A stretch of DNA of 64,000 bases from Candidatus Scotarchaeum otlingeri (GTDB lineage: Archaea; Thermoproteota; Nitrososphaeria; Geothermarchaeales; JDFR-13): assembly GCA_002011075.2 (NCBI GenBank), contig MTMA02000006.1:1170599-1234598 (forward strand). Reading direction: 5' to 3'. Both the position numbers and the translations under genes were made by a program. Positions 44,779-53,467 of this stretch are shown one piece after another; position 1 is the first letter of the stretch, and every line of letters begins with the position of its first letter. The notes under the pieces were generated by a model, which was not told where the DNA came from, ran no database searches, and saw only the letters and a list, made by a program, of their open reading frames with translations.

Positions 44779-47700
44779 TTAGGCTTCTATCTTTTCTCCA
44801 AGTGGTACGAAGTCTTTCCAGGATGGCGGTGATTCTGATAATCCCTTGCGTCGCCTAATATCTACTATTACATTGTTCAATAGGCTCTTAGGCACCAATT
44901 CCCAATGCGAGAATTGTGACTGCCAGAATGCACGTCCACCTGTGGCTCCCCTTAGTACCTGCGCGAGATCAAAAGTTTCTGATACAGGTATAAATCCATT
45001 TACAACCGTATAGTATTCTCTTTGGTCTACAGATGATACTGTACCTCTCTTACTTGCTAGGACAGAGGTTACCGCACCGATCAATTCTGATGGTATCTGC
45101 ACTTGAATCTTCATTATAGGCTCATATATACTTGGTTCGCTAGATAACTGTGCACCTAATATAGCCCTATGAACCATAGGTGATACCTGTGCTAGTGTTC
45201 TATGGGCGGGGTCTTCATGGAATTCTGCGTCTACCAATACTACTTTAACGCCTCTAACTGGTTCTCTTGCCAACGCTCCTTCTTTACAAAAGTCATGGAA
45301 TGCTCCTATAATCATCTGCTTTGATTCCTGCATATACTGTACTCCCTTCGTTAAATCGATAAGTATATTTCCATATTCATTTATTGCCCAAACATTCCTA
45401 GCTTCCTCATGGGTGAATCCGTGTTCAAGCAGTATACGCGCTATCTCTTTCCTACCATATATCTCTTTTAATTCTCCTGCGGTGATAAGGTTGACGACGT
45501 CTTCATTGAGTCTCTCTACATAAAGTTTCACTCTATTGTGTTTATTGGGTGATTTACCGGGGAACACCGGAGACCGCCTAGTCACGGTTTCTCTATATAC
45601 TACTATTGGTGGAGATGTAACTACCTGTAGACCCATATCTTCAAGCGCATGGATCGAGATTTCTAGATGAAGTGTACCCATTCCCGACATGAGATACTCC
45701 CCCGTCTCTTCATTGATTTTAACATGAAGATTAGGATCTTCGATAGCCAATTTACGCAGGGCATTTATGAGTTTGGGTAAGTCCCTAGTGTTCTTTGGCT
45801 CGATAGCTATAGTTACAACGGGTTCGCTAACGTATTTAATGGCTTCGAATGGGAGCATATCAGGTACTGTGGACACAGTCTCTCCCGCCATGACATTATC
45901 TAATCCAAGTACGGCGGGTATGTTCCCAGCAACTATATAATCTACTACTTCTCGATAAGGCCCCATATACATCCCTACTTGTAGGACCCTATCCTTGGTT
46001 CCATTGTTGATTAGGTATACCTCTAACCCTGGCTTTAATGTACCTGATAATAATCTTCCCGTCGCAACCAAACCAGCTCTTTCATCTACAATAACGTTTG
46101 TTACCATGAATGCGATGGGGCCATCTGGGTCACAATTCAACATGGCTCTACCTATCTCGCTATCCAGGTCTCCTCTCCAGATCCTCTTAGTCCTATACTT
46201 TTGAGCCTCTATAGGGTTAGGTATGTGGTCTACAACCATATCTAGCACTGCTTCATGAACTGGGAATAGCTCTTTGAGTTCATCGATCCTGCCCTCCTCA
46301 TAATACTTTAATACATCATTGAATGTAAGGCCTTTCTTTATAGCCTGCTTTAATGTGAATCCCCATCTATCCTTTGCAGAGCCGAAAGCAACATTATTCT
46401 TTTCAGGTGATACTTTCCAGCCCTTCTTATATTCTTCCTCACCGAATATATCAATAAGGTGGTTGAACCTCTGGATTATTCTTCCCAGTTTTTTCTGGAT
46501 CTCCTGTGGACCGAGTTTAAGCTCGGTTATCAACCGATCTATCTTGTTAATGAATAGGATAGGCTTTACCCTTTCCTGTAAGGCTTGCCTAGTCACGGTC
46601 TCTGTCTGAACCATAACCTCTTCCACAGCGTCTACCACAACCAGGGCGCCATCTATAGCCCTCAATGCCCTTGTAACTTTACCTGTAAAGTCCACATGCC
46701 CCGGGGTATCAATTAGGTTAATTACATAGCTATCTCCATCTTTTTCATGAAGAAGGCTTATGTTCGCCGTCTTTATAGTAATTCCCCTAAGCTGCTCCTC
46801 CTCAAGATAATCTAGGGCTCTTGCTTCACCCGCTATGGTGGGCGATAGTAATCCCGACGCTGCCAACAAACTATCACTCAAAGTTGTATTATGGATGATG
46901 ATTCCGTTTGCTATGAATGTGTGATTTATTGGTACCGTTAGATCGTAGACATCGAAGTCGCCGACCAATACCTCTTTATCCATAACTTTTATGAAGATTA
47001 TATCACTGGTAAGAACCTGGTTCCAGTAGCCGAGAATATCTCTAATGTTATATACGACCTCTTTATCGCCATTTACAATCCTTTGCCATATATTAAGTAT
47101 CTCTTTTCCATCACCGGTCGCTCTATATGAGTCGCCTGTCTTTTCGAGAATCCCATCCTTCACTAGCGATAATACTACGCCATTATTTTGATCCACCTGT
47201 TCTTCATTATTTATGATATGGTTGACTAACTTGATTCTATCGGTGATCCTCTCCTTACTACTATCTATATATCTGTTTAGAGACTGAATTATCTTTGTTA
47301 GTGCTCTACTTGTTATCGCTTGAGAGCCGCTTTCATATTTACTATAATCCGGTATCTTTAGCTCATTTCTATTTAATCCTAATGCTAACCTTAGAGCCTT
47401 GATTTCCCTAGGCGATATCGGGAGATAATTAGCGACCCTTCTTCTACCCTTACCCCTCATCAAAACCTTCAGCTTCTTTTTCTTCTTTGAATCGGTGAAT
47501 CCTATGTACTTATTGAATAGGCTTAGGCTACTGCCCGAAATATATAGGATGTGATAAGGTGATTTTCTATGGATTATTGGTATAATGCCGAATCGATATA
47601 GAGCCAGTGCCATCATATCTATAAGTTCATCGGATGCGGATGATACACTTATTGAGGATCTTTCGAATTCAACTTTTCCGTCACTATCAAATATTCCTCT

Positions 47701-48750
47701 CAGAAATGCTGCAAGATATTTATCTTCCATTAGTAAAACAATTTCAGGAATCTGAAGATTCTTACTTTTCTTCTTATTCGGGTATCCAAATACTTTTTCT
47801 AGGAACTTCTGGAACGCCTTTCCTGACTCTATCTTGAATGCGTGATATAGATTACTTCTGTAATTATCTATTAATTCGGGGTCTTTGTTGCTCAATATGG
47901 CTCGCGATGTTCCGTCTCCCCATAGCATACCTATGACATACAATGCTGACTCAAATTCCTCCTCTGACTGGGGCAATGAAAATAGGCTTCTACGTCCACC
48001 CCCTCTTCCCCCATTACCTTTATACCCTATGTATTCAGTGTTCTTATATATATCAAGTATATCCAACTCGAGTATCTCGCATATTTTCCTTAGCACGATA
48101 CCTTTATATCTACCATTATAGAGAGAGGATTGTAAGGCTTTGCTTGAAGAAGGTACACCGGCTTCAATAAGCTTTGATAGACCGATTTTCCTCATCTTAT
48201 CCCTTAATTTCCTACTTAATTTATCGTTGAGATAAATATAGAAGTCGTTCTCCATTATCCTATTCATTATCAGCCGCTTTATCTCGTCGAGTGATCTGCA
48301 GTTAATTCCGACTCTCTTCGGTATGGCTATGTAATCCCCTATAGAGATATCTTCAGCCTTAATAGATGATAATACACCCGCTTTCGATAGAGTATAGAAT
48401 GGATGTTCCGGTGTCGTCTTAATTTCTAGACCATTTCCTAATTTAATCCGTATTAACCTGTTTGATTTAAGCCTCCATATATGACTGGCTCTAGATGTCT
48501 CAATGGATTTCTTCTCAGGATTAAACGTGAGAATATCTATGTCTACCGGCTTTGCACCATATCCTCGATCTATAACTAATTCATTATAAAGATCTTTAAT
48601 CTTTATAATTCTCCCATCTCCAAGGTAGACAAGGCTGTCGCCGTCAACGCATTTCCCATGATCGACATGAGCTATGATTCCCATGTTTCTTACTTTGGTT
48701 CTATCGCTAATTAGCTTGAGTATTTCTGATGTTTGTTTGTATCTCGGCAT
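44779..48750 (-). CDS. fusA: Translation elongation factor 2 (precursor with intein)
   Basis: This 1323-residue precursor yields a 735-residue EF-2 after removal of residues 34-621. EF-2 drives GTP-dependent translocation on the ribosome. The G domain is split at IIAHVDHGK / TTLSDSLLAASG; switch II is INLIDTPGHVDFTG, the base-recognition motif LFINKIDRL. Domains II to V follow in normal order. The diphthamide loop in domain IV reads FHEDPAHRTLAQV; the His is kept but the usual G-P after H-R is T-L. The C-terminus (RGATGGRAFWQSQFSHWE) is of archaeal type. A TATA-like TCTTTATATAATAG (minus strand, near 48800) and GGTGAATAGG precede the ATG. Confidence 0.96.
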   Translation of the reverse strand: MPRYKQTSEILKLISDRTKVRNMGIIAHVDHGKCVDGDSLVYLGDGRIIKIKDLYNELVIDRGYGAKPVDIDILTFNPEKKSIETSRASHIWRLKSNRLIRIKLGNGLEIKTTPEHPFYTLSKAGVLSSIKAEDISIGDYIAIPKRVGINCRSLDEIKRLIMNRIMENDFYIYLNDKLSRKLRDKMRKIGLSKLIEAGVPSSSKALQSSLYNGRYKGIVLRKICEILELDILDIYKNTEYIGYKGNGGRGGGRRSLFSLPQSEEEFESALYVIGMLWGDGTSRAILSNKDPELIDNYRSNLYHAFKIESGKAFQKFLEKVFGYPNKKKSKNLQIPEIVLLMEDKYLAAFLRGIFDSDGKVEFERSSISVSSASDELIDMMALALYRFGIIPIIHRKSPYHILYISGSSLSLFNKYIGFTDSKKKKKLKVLMRGKGRRRVANYLPISPREIKALRLALGLNRNELKIPDYSKYESGSQAITSRALTKIIQSLNRYIDSSKERITDRIKLVNHIINNEEQVDQNNGVVLSLVKDGILEKTGDSYRATGDGKEILNIWQRIVNGDKEVVYNIRDILGYWNQVLTSDIIFIKVMDKEVLVGDFDVYDLTVPINHTFIANGIIIHNTTLSDSLLAASGLLSPTIAGEARALDYLEEEQLRGITIKTANISLLHEKDGDSYVINLIDTPGHVDFTGKVTRALRAIDGALVVVDAVEEVMVQTETVTRQALQERVKPILFINKIDRLITELKLGPQEIQKKLGRIIQRFNHLIDIFGEEEYKKGWKVSPEKNNVAFGSAKDRWGFTLKQAIKKGLTFNDVLKYYEEGRIDELKELFPVHEAVLDMVVDHIPNPIEAQKYRTKRIWRGDLDSEIGRAMLNCDPDGPIAFMVTNVIVDERAGLVATGRLLSGTLKPGLEVYLINNGTKDRVLQVGMYMGPYREVVDYIVAGNIPAVLGLDNVMAGETVSTVPDMLPFEAIKYVSEPVVTIAIEPKNTRDLPKLINALRKLAIEDPNLHVKINEETGEYLMSGMGTLHLEISIHALEDMGLQVVTSPPIVVYRETVTRRSPVFPGKSPNKHNRVKLYVERLNEDVVNLITAGELKEIYGRKEIARILLEHGFTHEEARNVWAINEYGNILIDLTKGVQYMQESKQMIIGAFHDFCKEGALAREPVRGVKVVLVDAEFHEDPAHRTLAQVSPMVHRAILGAQLSSEPSIYEPIMKIQVQIPSELIGAVTSVLASKRGTVSSVDQREYYTVVNGFIPVSETFDLAQVLRGATGGRAFWQSQFSHWELVPKSLLNNVIVDIRRRKGLSESPPSWKDFVPLGEKIEA
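46888..48651 (-). other. Intein in EF-2, with LAGLIDADG homing endonuclease
   Basis: The intein has 588 residues. It starts with Cys34 (CVDGDSLVYLGDG, block A), directly after the Lys of the P-loop, and ends with ..DVYDLTVPINHTFIANG and I-I-I-H-N (blocks F and G, Asn621), followed by Thr as first C-extein residue. Block B is TTPEHPFYTL. Two dodecapeptide motifs, ALYVIGMLWGDG near residue 276 and FLRGIFDSDG near 351, keep their acidic residues, so the endonuclease is probably active. An unrelated insert (about 150-260) and a helical region (about 430-560) make it large. Length is a multiple of three and removal restores a continuous EF-2. Confidence 0.95.
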
Positions 48751-48839
48751 ATCCTATTCACCATTATGCTCTCTTATTTAATCTTGCATGGCTATTATAT
48801 AAAGAATTATATGGTAAATATAAATTGTCGTGGTATAAT

Positions 48840-49457
48840 TCATACTCTACCTTTTTCCTTTAGAGTTTTTGATATCTCTTTGAGTAGTTCGCGGGGGCTC
48901 TTGATGGGGTATTTAAGGCTTTCTAGGACATCTTCTATGGGGATATCATATATCCTTATTCCTTTAAGCCGCTTTAATAGCTCCGTCTTATCGACCGGGA
49001 AATCTAATCCCCGTATTCTACTCATTAGAACCACTGCCCACTCAACTCCAAGGGTCTCCGCCGCCAATCTATAATTATCTATCTCTTCACTAAGGATTCG
49101 TTCTCTAAGTTGTTTATATCCGAGCTTGGCTAACCCTCCTGCTACATGATCATCTATCCCACGCTCCACCTCATCACCAGAGAGTTTCCTCAGTATTTCT
49201 TCCGGGTCAGCCCTTAATATTTTCTCGACGGTTGATTTTGTAACTCCTAGTTCTCTGGCTATCGATTCATGGGTTAATCCGGCTTCCTTGAGCAGGATTG
49301 CATAGCTTGCTTTCAGTATACTCGGTATCCATGTAAGGTTTCTATATTCAATGATCCTCCTGGGTCCTCCGAGGATATCTATAACCTCCATTAATATCCT
49401 TAGAGCCTTCTCATCCCGTTTCTTATCTATATCGATAGGCGGAATTATTTCCCTCAT
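48840..49457 (-). CDS. HTH-containing regulatory-type protein
   Basis: This 205-residue protein begins with a charged N-terminus and contains a helix-turn-helix, ILLKEAGLTHESIARELGVTKSTVEKILR, here seen as E-A-G-L-T-H-E-S-I-A-R-E-L-G-V-T-K-S-T-V (residues about 58-80). The C-terminal half is helical with a conserved-looking KLGYKQLRERILSEE. It resembles crenarchaeal 'regulatory domain' proteins that accompany KaiC-like ATPases. It overlaps the upstream KaiC-like gene by one base, so both are one operon that reads towards the EF-2 gene (90-nt gap). Confidence 0.82.
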   Translation of the reverse strand: MREIIPPIDIDKKRDEKALRILMEVIDILGGPRRIIEYRNLTWIPSILKASYAILLKEAGLTHESIARELGVTKSTVEKILRADPEEILRKLSGDEVERGIDDHVAGGLAKLGYKQLRERILSEEIDNYRLAAETLGVEWAVVLMSRIRGLDFPVDKTELLKRLKGIRIYDIPIEDVLESLKYPIKSPRELLKEISKTLKEKGRV

Positions 49458-50329
49458 TATTTACCCCTCCCTTTTATGAAATCCTCTAGCGGAGACAAGA
49501 TCTTAACTAAACCGGTATCAGTAATCTCAAATACATATGTTCTTGTATCATGCCCTGTGACTCTACATCCATCTATCCTCATCAACCGAACTACACTTCC
49601 TATAGGGATATTAAAAAGATTCATGTCGTATTTACTCATAACAAGTTTCTTATAGAGAACTATAGTTCCATCCACTATATGGGCCACTCCATAGCCTCCA
49701 GCTGCCTCTGCAGTTAATTCCTCAGAAGCGGATCTCTTCTGGGAGACTAATAACCCGGTTTGATGCCATTTCTTGAGGAAATTGTAGAACTTTCTTACTA
49801 TCGATCTAGCCATGACCTCCTTAGCCTCATAAAGACCTGTTATCGAGTCTATTACGACTGACTTGATATCATACTCTTTTATAGCATAGGCCATTGTATC
49901 GAGTAATGCATCGGGGTCTTCCCTAAGCTTTGTTCTGGATGCAGCGTCTATTATAAATAGGTTATCCTCCACCTTATCTAGTGATATAGCCATAGCTGAT
50001 GCTCTTGACTGAAGAGACTGAACCAGGAATTCTCTGGGGGTCTCGACCGTCACAAATAGGACTCTATATCCCATCGAGGCCTGTTTAACCGCAAATTGTT
50101 CGGCCATTAGGCTTTTACCTGTATCAGCTATACCTGTAATATTAATAATCCCCAAGTATGGATATCCCCCTAAGGATTTCTTTATTGGTTTACCATCTAC
50201 AATTTCTATCTTATAAAATAGTTCGTCTAACCCCTCCACCCCAGTGGGGATTCCAAATAGTTTTGGGGTATATGCTTTTAGATCTGAGAGTCTGGTGACC
50301 TCTTCCTTATGAGTATATTCTCTAGACAT
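49457..50329 (-). CDS. KaiC/RadA-like RecA-superfamily ATPase
   Basis: This ATPase of about 290 residues has Walker A NITGIADTGKSLMAEQ, a strand FVTVETPREFLVQSL typical of KaiC-like proteins, Walker B IKSVVIDSITGLYE and GLLVSQKRSASEELTAEAAGG as the region corresponding to the RecA L1/L2 loops. The core begins FGIPTGVEGLDELF, the KaiC-type entry motif. It lacks the N-terminal DNA-binding domain of RadA. I start at the ATG at 50329, with GGTGAT upstream, instead of an earlier frame start at 50365. Function is likely signalling or regulation together with the HTH partner downstream. Confidence 0.88.
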   Translation of the reverse strand: MSREYTHKEEVTRLSDLKAYTPKLFGIPTGVEGLDELFYKIEIVDGKPIKKSLGGYPYLGIINITGIADTGKSLMAEQFAVKQASMGYRVLFVTVETPREFLVQSLQSRASAMAISLDKVEDNLFIIDAASRTKLREDPDALLDTMAYAIKEYDIKSVVIDSITGLYEAKEVMARSIVRKFYNFLKKWHQTGLLVSQKRSASEELTAEAAGGYGVAHIVDGTIVLYKKLVMSKYDMNLFNIPIGSVVRLMRIDGCRVTGHDTRTYVFEITDTGLVKILSPLEDFIKGRGK

Positions 50330-50393
50330 ATGAATCACCACCATAAGGTATATATAAAATACCAAATATTTTTAGTAATTTAATTAATATTAT

Positions 50394-50409
50394 AAAACTT
50401 TATATAAGT
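50394..50409 (+). promoter_or_regulatory. TATA box of the Glu/Trp microprotein gene
   Basis: AAACTTTATATAAGTG at this place has a canonical archaeal TATA element, 35-45 nt before the ATG at 50443. A second element, GGTATATATAAAATACC around 50346-50362, serves the divergent KaiC-like gene. Between promoter and ATG the strand carries AGGAGATC (50430-50437), a good ribosome-binding site. Confidence 0.6.
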
Positions 50410-50442
50410 GATGCCTATTGGCATGTATTGAGGAGATCATTG

Positions 50443-50574
50443 ATGGCGCCACTCTACGAAGAAGAATGGGAGGAAGAATGGGAGGAAGAATGGGCAGAGG
50501 ACTGGGAGGAAGAGGAATGGGACGAGGAATGGGAGGAAGAGTTTGAGGAAGAGTGGGAAGAAGAGGAGTGGTGA
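50443..50574 (+). CDS. 43-residue Glu/Trp repeat microprotein
   Basis: This small gene has its own promoter and a Shine-Dalgarno site (AGGAGATC) 5 nt before the ATG. The product, MAPLYEEEWEEEWEEEW and onwards, has 26 Glu, 8 Trp and 2 Asp among 43 residues and no basic residue. Aromatic residues stand at 9, 13, 17, 21, 26, 30, 34 (Phe), 38 and 43, spacing 4-4-4-5 repeated twice, so residues 9-25 and 26-42 are two copies of a 17-residue unit and Trp43 starts a third. The first three 12-bp units are nearly identical, while later ones vary GAA/GAG, showing older duplication with retained protein pattern. In a helix the aromatics line one face. It could be a metal-binding, surfactant-like or nucleic-acid-mimic peptide. 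No family is known to me. Confidence 0.75.
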   Translation: MAPLYEEEWEEEWEEEWAEDWEEEEWDEEWEEEFEEEWEEEEW

Positions 50575-50619
50575 CATTCTTCAAAGTTACCATAGATTTT
50601 TTATTATACCACGAGTTCC

Positions 50620-51435
50620 TTAAAATATTATTGATTCTTTACCTCCTATCTTTATTATTAGATATATGGCTATTATGCTGGCTGTAAATATCAATACCGA
50701 TACAGCGTTGATTACCGGAAGAATCTTAGGGCGCCTTCCTAAAACGCTCCAGACCCATACGGGGAATGTATAGCCCTCGCCTATAGTAAAATATGTAATT
50801 ATAAAGTTGTCAAAACTCCATGCAAATGTGATTATTGCAGCGGATGCGATGGCGGGGAATAGTAGGGGTAGGGTTATATTCTTGAATGTGGTCAATTCAT
50901 CAGCCCCGAGATCCATGCTCGCTTCTTCTATCGATGGATTTAATGCAAATACCCTTGCAGAGACTATAACTGCTACTAAGGGAATACTATATGTAACGTG
51001 GCTTAAGATGACTGTGAGGTTGGATAACGGCATCCCTATAGCAATATAGAATATCAAGTCTGCTACACCTATCAAGAGCCAAGGGATTACAAATGGGATC
51101 ATTAGGTAGATAAGGTAAGCTGTTCTAGCCTTGGCCTTCCACCTAATGATTGCGAATCCCGGTGGTATACCGAGTGCTAGGGATAATGCTGTTACAGCTG
51201 TAGCTATCCATATAGAGTTCCAGAGTGCATCAGCTATTTCAGGTATCTCCAGTAATGCTTTATACCACCTTAAGGAAAAGCCTTGAAATGGGACTGTGAA
51301 GTATGGTGATACATGAAAAGAATATATGATGAGAATTAGTATGGGGAGGTATATGAATATGATTATCGCTATACTGGTGTATACAGCCAGGATCTTCCTT
51401 ATCAATATGTCTATTCTCTTCGTCGAGAGCTTCAT
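50620..51435 (-). CDS. Polyamine/anion-type ABC importer permease 2 (PotC-like)
   Basis: This 271-residue permease has six helices and the EAA loop EEASMDLGADELTTFKNITLPLL near residue 190 (E-A-S-M-D-L-G-A-D-E-L-T-T-F). Its FQGFSLRWYKALLE segment after helix 1 is typical of PotC/YdcV. It is the second permease of a four-gene importer whose order on this strand is binding protein, ATPase, PotB-like and PotC-like permease; it starts 7 nt after the PotB-like stop. Confidence 0.92.
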   Translation of the reverse strand: MKLSTKRIDILIRKILAVYTSIAIIIFIYLPILILIIYSFHVSPYFTVPFQGFSLRWYKALLEIPEIADALWNSIWIATAVTALSLALGIPPGFAIIRWKAKARTAYLIYLMIPFVIPWLLIGVADLIFYIAIGMPLSNLTVILSHVTYSIPLVAVIVSARVFALNPSIEEASMDLGADELTTFKNITLPLLFPAIASAAIITFAWSFDNFIITYFTIGEGYTFPVWVWSVLGRRPKILPVINAVSVLIFTASIIAIYLIIKIGGKESIIF

Positions 51436-51441
51436 ATACCT

Positions 51442-52359
51442 TCACCTTTGATAGAGAGACTCATATCCAAGTATTTTTACCATTAATGCGGTGATTAAAA
51501 GTGACAATCCCAATAGTACAAAGCTGATGGCTGAGCCGAGCGACCAATCTTGTTGGTGCATAAATGCATCGTCAATAAGATTTCCTATCATTACACCTGA
51601 GGTTCCACCCACCAGGGCGGGAATAGCGAATTCTCCTAGGGTGGGGATATATACAAGAAATAATGCTGATAAGAAGCCTGCTTTACTTAATGGGAGTGTT
51701 ATTGTCAAAAAAGTCTTTACTCTACTTGCGCCAAGGTCATATGCAGCTTCATAGATAGATCTAGGTATTCCTTTTAATGAAACATATAGGGGTATAACAA
51801 CATAAGGAAGCCACTCATGTATCGTAACAATTACAACAGCGAACCAGCTATAGAAGAGAAAGCCGATGGGTTCTCCTATAAGACCGATATTCATCATAAA
51901 TGAATTTAGTATACCGACTGGGCCTAGAATCGTCCTCCACGCAAATATACGTATAAGATAATTAATCTCTACGGGGATTATCATGAATAAAATGATTTTA
52001 TCCCCCCACTTCTGATTCATCCTGGCAAGGTAATATGCTATTGGATAGCCTATGAGTAGCAGCATAGCGACCGCTGTAGTAACGATTATCAAGGAATTAA
52101 GAAATATTTTTTGATATAGTGGGTTTGTTAGCACATAGATATAATTCTCTAAAGTGATTGTCCAGACAATCCTATACCTGATTGTTTTGGTAAAGCTGAT
52201 GCCGAAGAGAACAGCTACCGGTATGTAAAATAATATCAACAAGTATATGACTGATGGTAGATTAGTCAGGGAAAAGATTCTCCTCTTGAATCTTTCTAGA
52301 GTTCTCTCTTCACCGACCTTCTTCTCTTCAGTCTCTATGACTATAGTTCTATTCTTCAT
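51442..52359 (-). CDS. Polyamine/anion-type ABC importer permease 1 (PotB-like)
   Basis: This 305-residue permease has a charged N-terminus of about 30 residues, six helices and the EAA loop EAAYDLGASRVKTFLTITLPLS near residue 210. It also shows LENYIYVLTNPLYQKIFLNS, the conserved entry of PotB/YdcU permeases, and the end of helix 5 with LGEFAIPALVGG. The start overlaps the ATPase stop by 11 nt, so the subunits are translationally coupled. Confidence 0.92.
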   Translation of the reverse strand: MKNRTIVIETEEKKVGEERTLERFKRRIFSLTNLPSVIYLLILFYIPVAVLFGISFTKTIRYRIVWTITLENYIYVLTNPLYQKIFLNSLIIVTTAVAMLLLIGYPIAYYLARMNQKWGDKIILFMIIPVEINYLIRIFAWRTILGPVGILNSFMMNIGLIGEPIGFLFYSWFAVVIVTIHEWLPYVVIPLYVSLKGIPRSIYEAAYDLGASRVKTFLTITLPLSKAGFLSALFLVYIPTLGEFAIPALVGGTSGVMIGNLIDDAFMHQQDWSLGSAISFVLLGLSLLITALMVKILGYESLYQR

Positions 52360-53452
52360 CTCCTAGTAAAAGCACCCCTGCACCATGCTTCCAGAAGATA
52401 TAGATCCTATCGTTAATATCGTAATCCGCATCGACAGATAAGACATTTACCTTTATAATCTCACCGCTAGGGATCTTTACTTCATACCTCACCATATTAC
52501 CTTTGTATATCTCGTCTACAACGACACCTTCAAAAAAATTATATTTATCGCTATCTGGTCTAGACTTTGAAACCTTTATTAATTCAGGGCGTAGAGCTAA
52601 ATAAACCTTATCTCCTCTATAAACTCCCTTTTTCTTTGAAATAATAAGGGTCTTACCCCTATAATCTGCGAATAGCTTTTCCCGGCATTCTCCCTTCACT
52701 ATACATTCCAATATATTTATATCACCTATAAAGTCCGCTACAAAAAGCGAATTAGGCTTTTCATATACGTCCCACTTATCGCCTATCTGGATAAGCCTCC
52801 CATTATTAAGTATACCTATTCTATCGGCTAAGGTAAGCGCCTCTTCCTGATCATGTGTTACAAATATCCATGTATTCCTGACTTCCCGATGAAGCCTAGT
52901 TAATTCTATATGCATTTCCTTTCTCAGCTTCAAGTCTAATGCCCCCAATGGCTCGTCTAATAATAGAACTTTAGGTCTTAAAACCAATGAACGTGCCAAT
53001 GCTACCCTCTGCCTCTGCCCACCACTCAGCTGAGTAACTTTTCTTTTACTTAGCCACTCTATCTGCATCATCTCTAGGGTCTCTATAACTCTTCTCTCTA
53101 TCTCCCTCTTTGGCAGACGCCTTATCTTTAATCCATATGCAACATTATCGAAAACGGTCATATGGGGGAATAGAGCTAAATCTTGAAATACCATCGCGAT
53201 ATCCCGTTTATAGGGGGGTAGATGGGTTATATCTTCACCATCCAGATATATTCTTCCCTCATCAGGTTTTTCTAAACCGTCAATTATCCTTAGAAGTGTA
53301 GATTTACCGCTTCCACTAGGGCCGAGGAGAACTAAAAGCTCTCCATCATATACATCGAGAGATATTTTATCTATCGCTGTAAAGTCGCCGAAACGCTTGG
53401 TTACATCTATGATTCTCAATATAATATTTTGAGACATTATGTGGGGCACCAT
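52349..53452 (-). CDS. ABC importer ATPase (PotA-like)
   Basis: This ATPase of about 367 residues contains Walker A LLGPSGSGKSTLLR, signature TQLSGGQRQRVALARS, Walker B VLLLDEPLGALDLKLR, switch FVTHDQEEAL and a TOBE domain (YLALRPELIKV). Two ATGs are possible, 53452 and 53437; the second fits the usual N-terminus (MSQNIILRIIDVTKRF) better. The gene starts 16 nt after the binding-protein stop. Confidence 0.94.
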   Translation of the reverse strand: MVPHIMSQNIILRIIDVTKRFGDFTAIDKISLDVYDGELLVLLGPSGSGKSTLLRIIDGLEKPDEGRIYLDGEDITHLPPYKRDIAMVFQDLALFPHMTVFDNVAYGLKIRRLPKREIERRVIETLEMMQIEWLSKRKVTQLSGGQRQRVALARSLVLRPKVLLLDEPLGALDLKLRKEMHIELTRLHREVRNTWIFVTHDQEEALTLADRIGILNNGRLIQIGDKWDVYEKPNSLFVADFIGDINILECIVKGECREKLFADYRGKTLIISKKKGVYRGDKVYLALRPELIKVSKSRPDSDKYNFFEGVVVDEIYKGNMVRYEVKIPSGEIIKVNVLSVDADYDINDRIYIFWKHGAGVLLLGDEE

Positions 53453-53467
53453 AAAAAGTAGGGGGGT

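Noticed and set aside
44779-48750. Possibility that the long EF-2 frame is a natural fusion with an extra domain.
   Set aside because: The insert begins with Cys, ends with His-Asn before Thr, has blocks A, B, F and two LAGLIDADG motifs, and splits the P-loop, so it is an intein.
50390-50593. Minus-strand frame rich in Pro and Leu opposite the Glu/Trp microprotein.
   Set aside because: It is the antisense reading of GAG/GAA-TGG repeats, which always gives Pro/Leu/Ile-rich frames; no ribosome-binding site or promoter on that strand fits it, whereas the plus strand has both.
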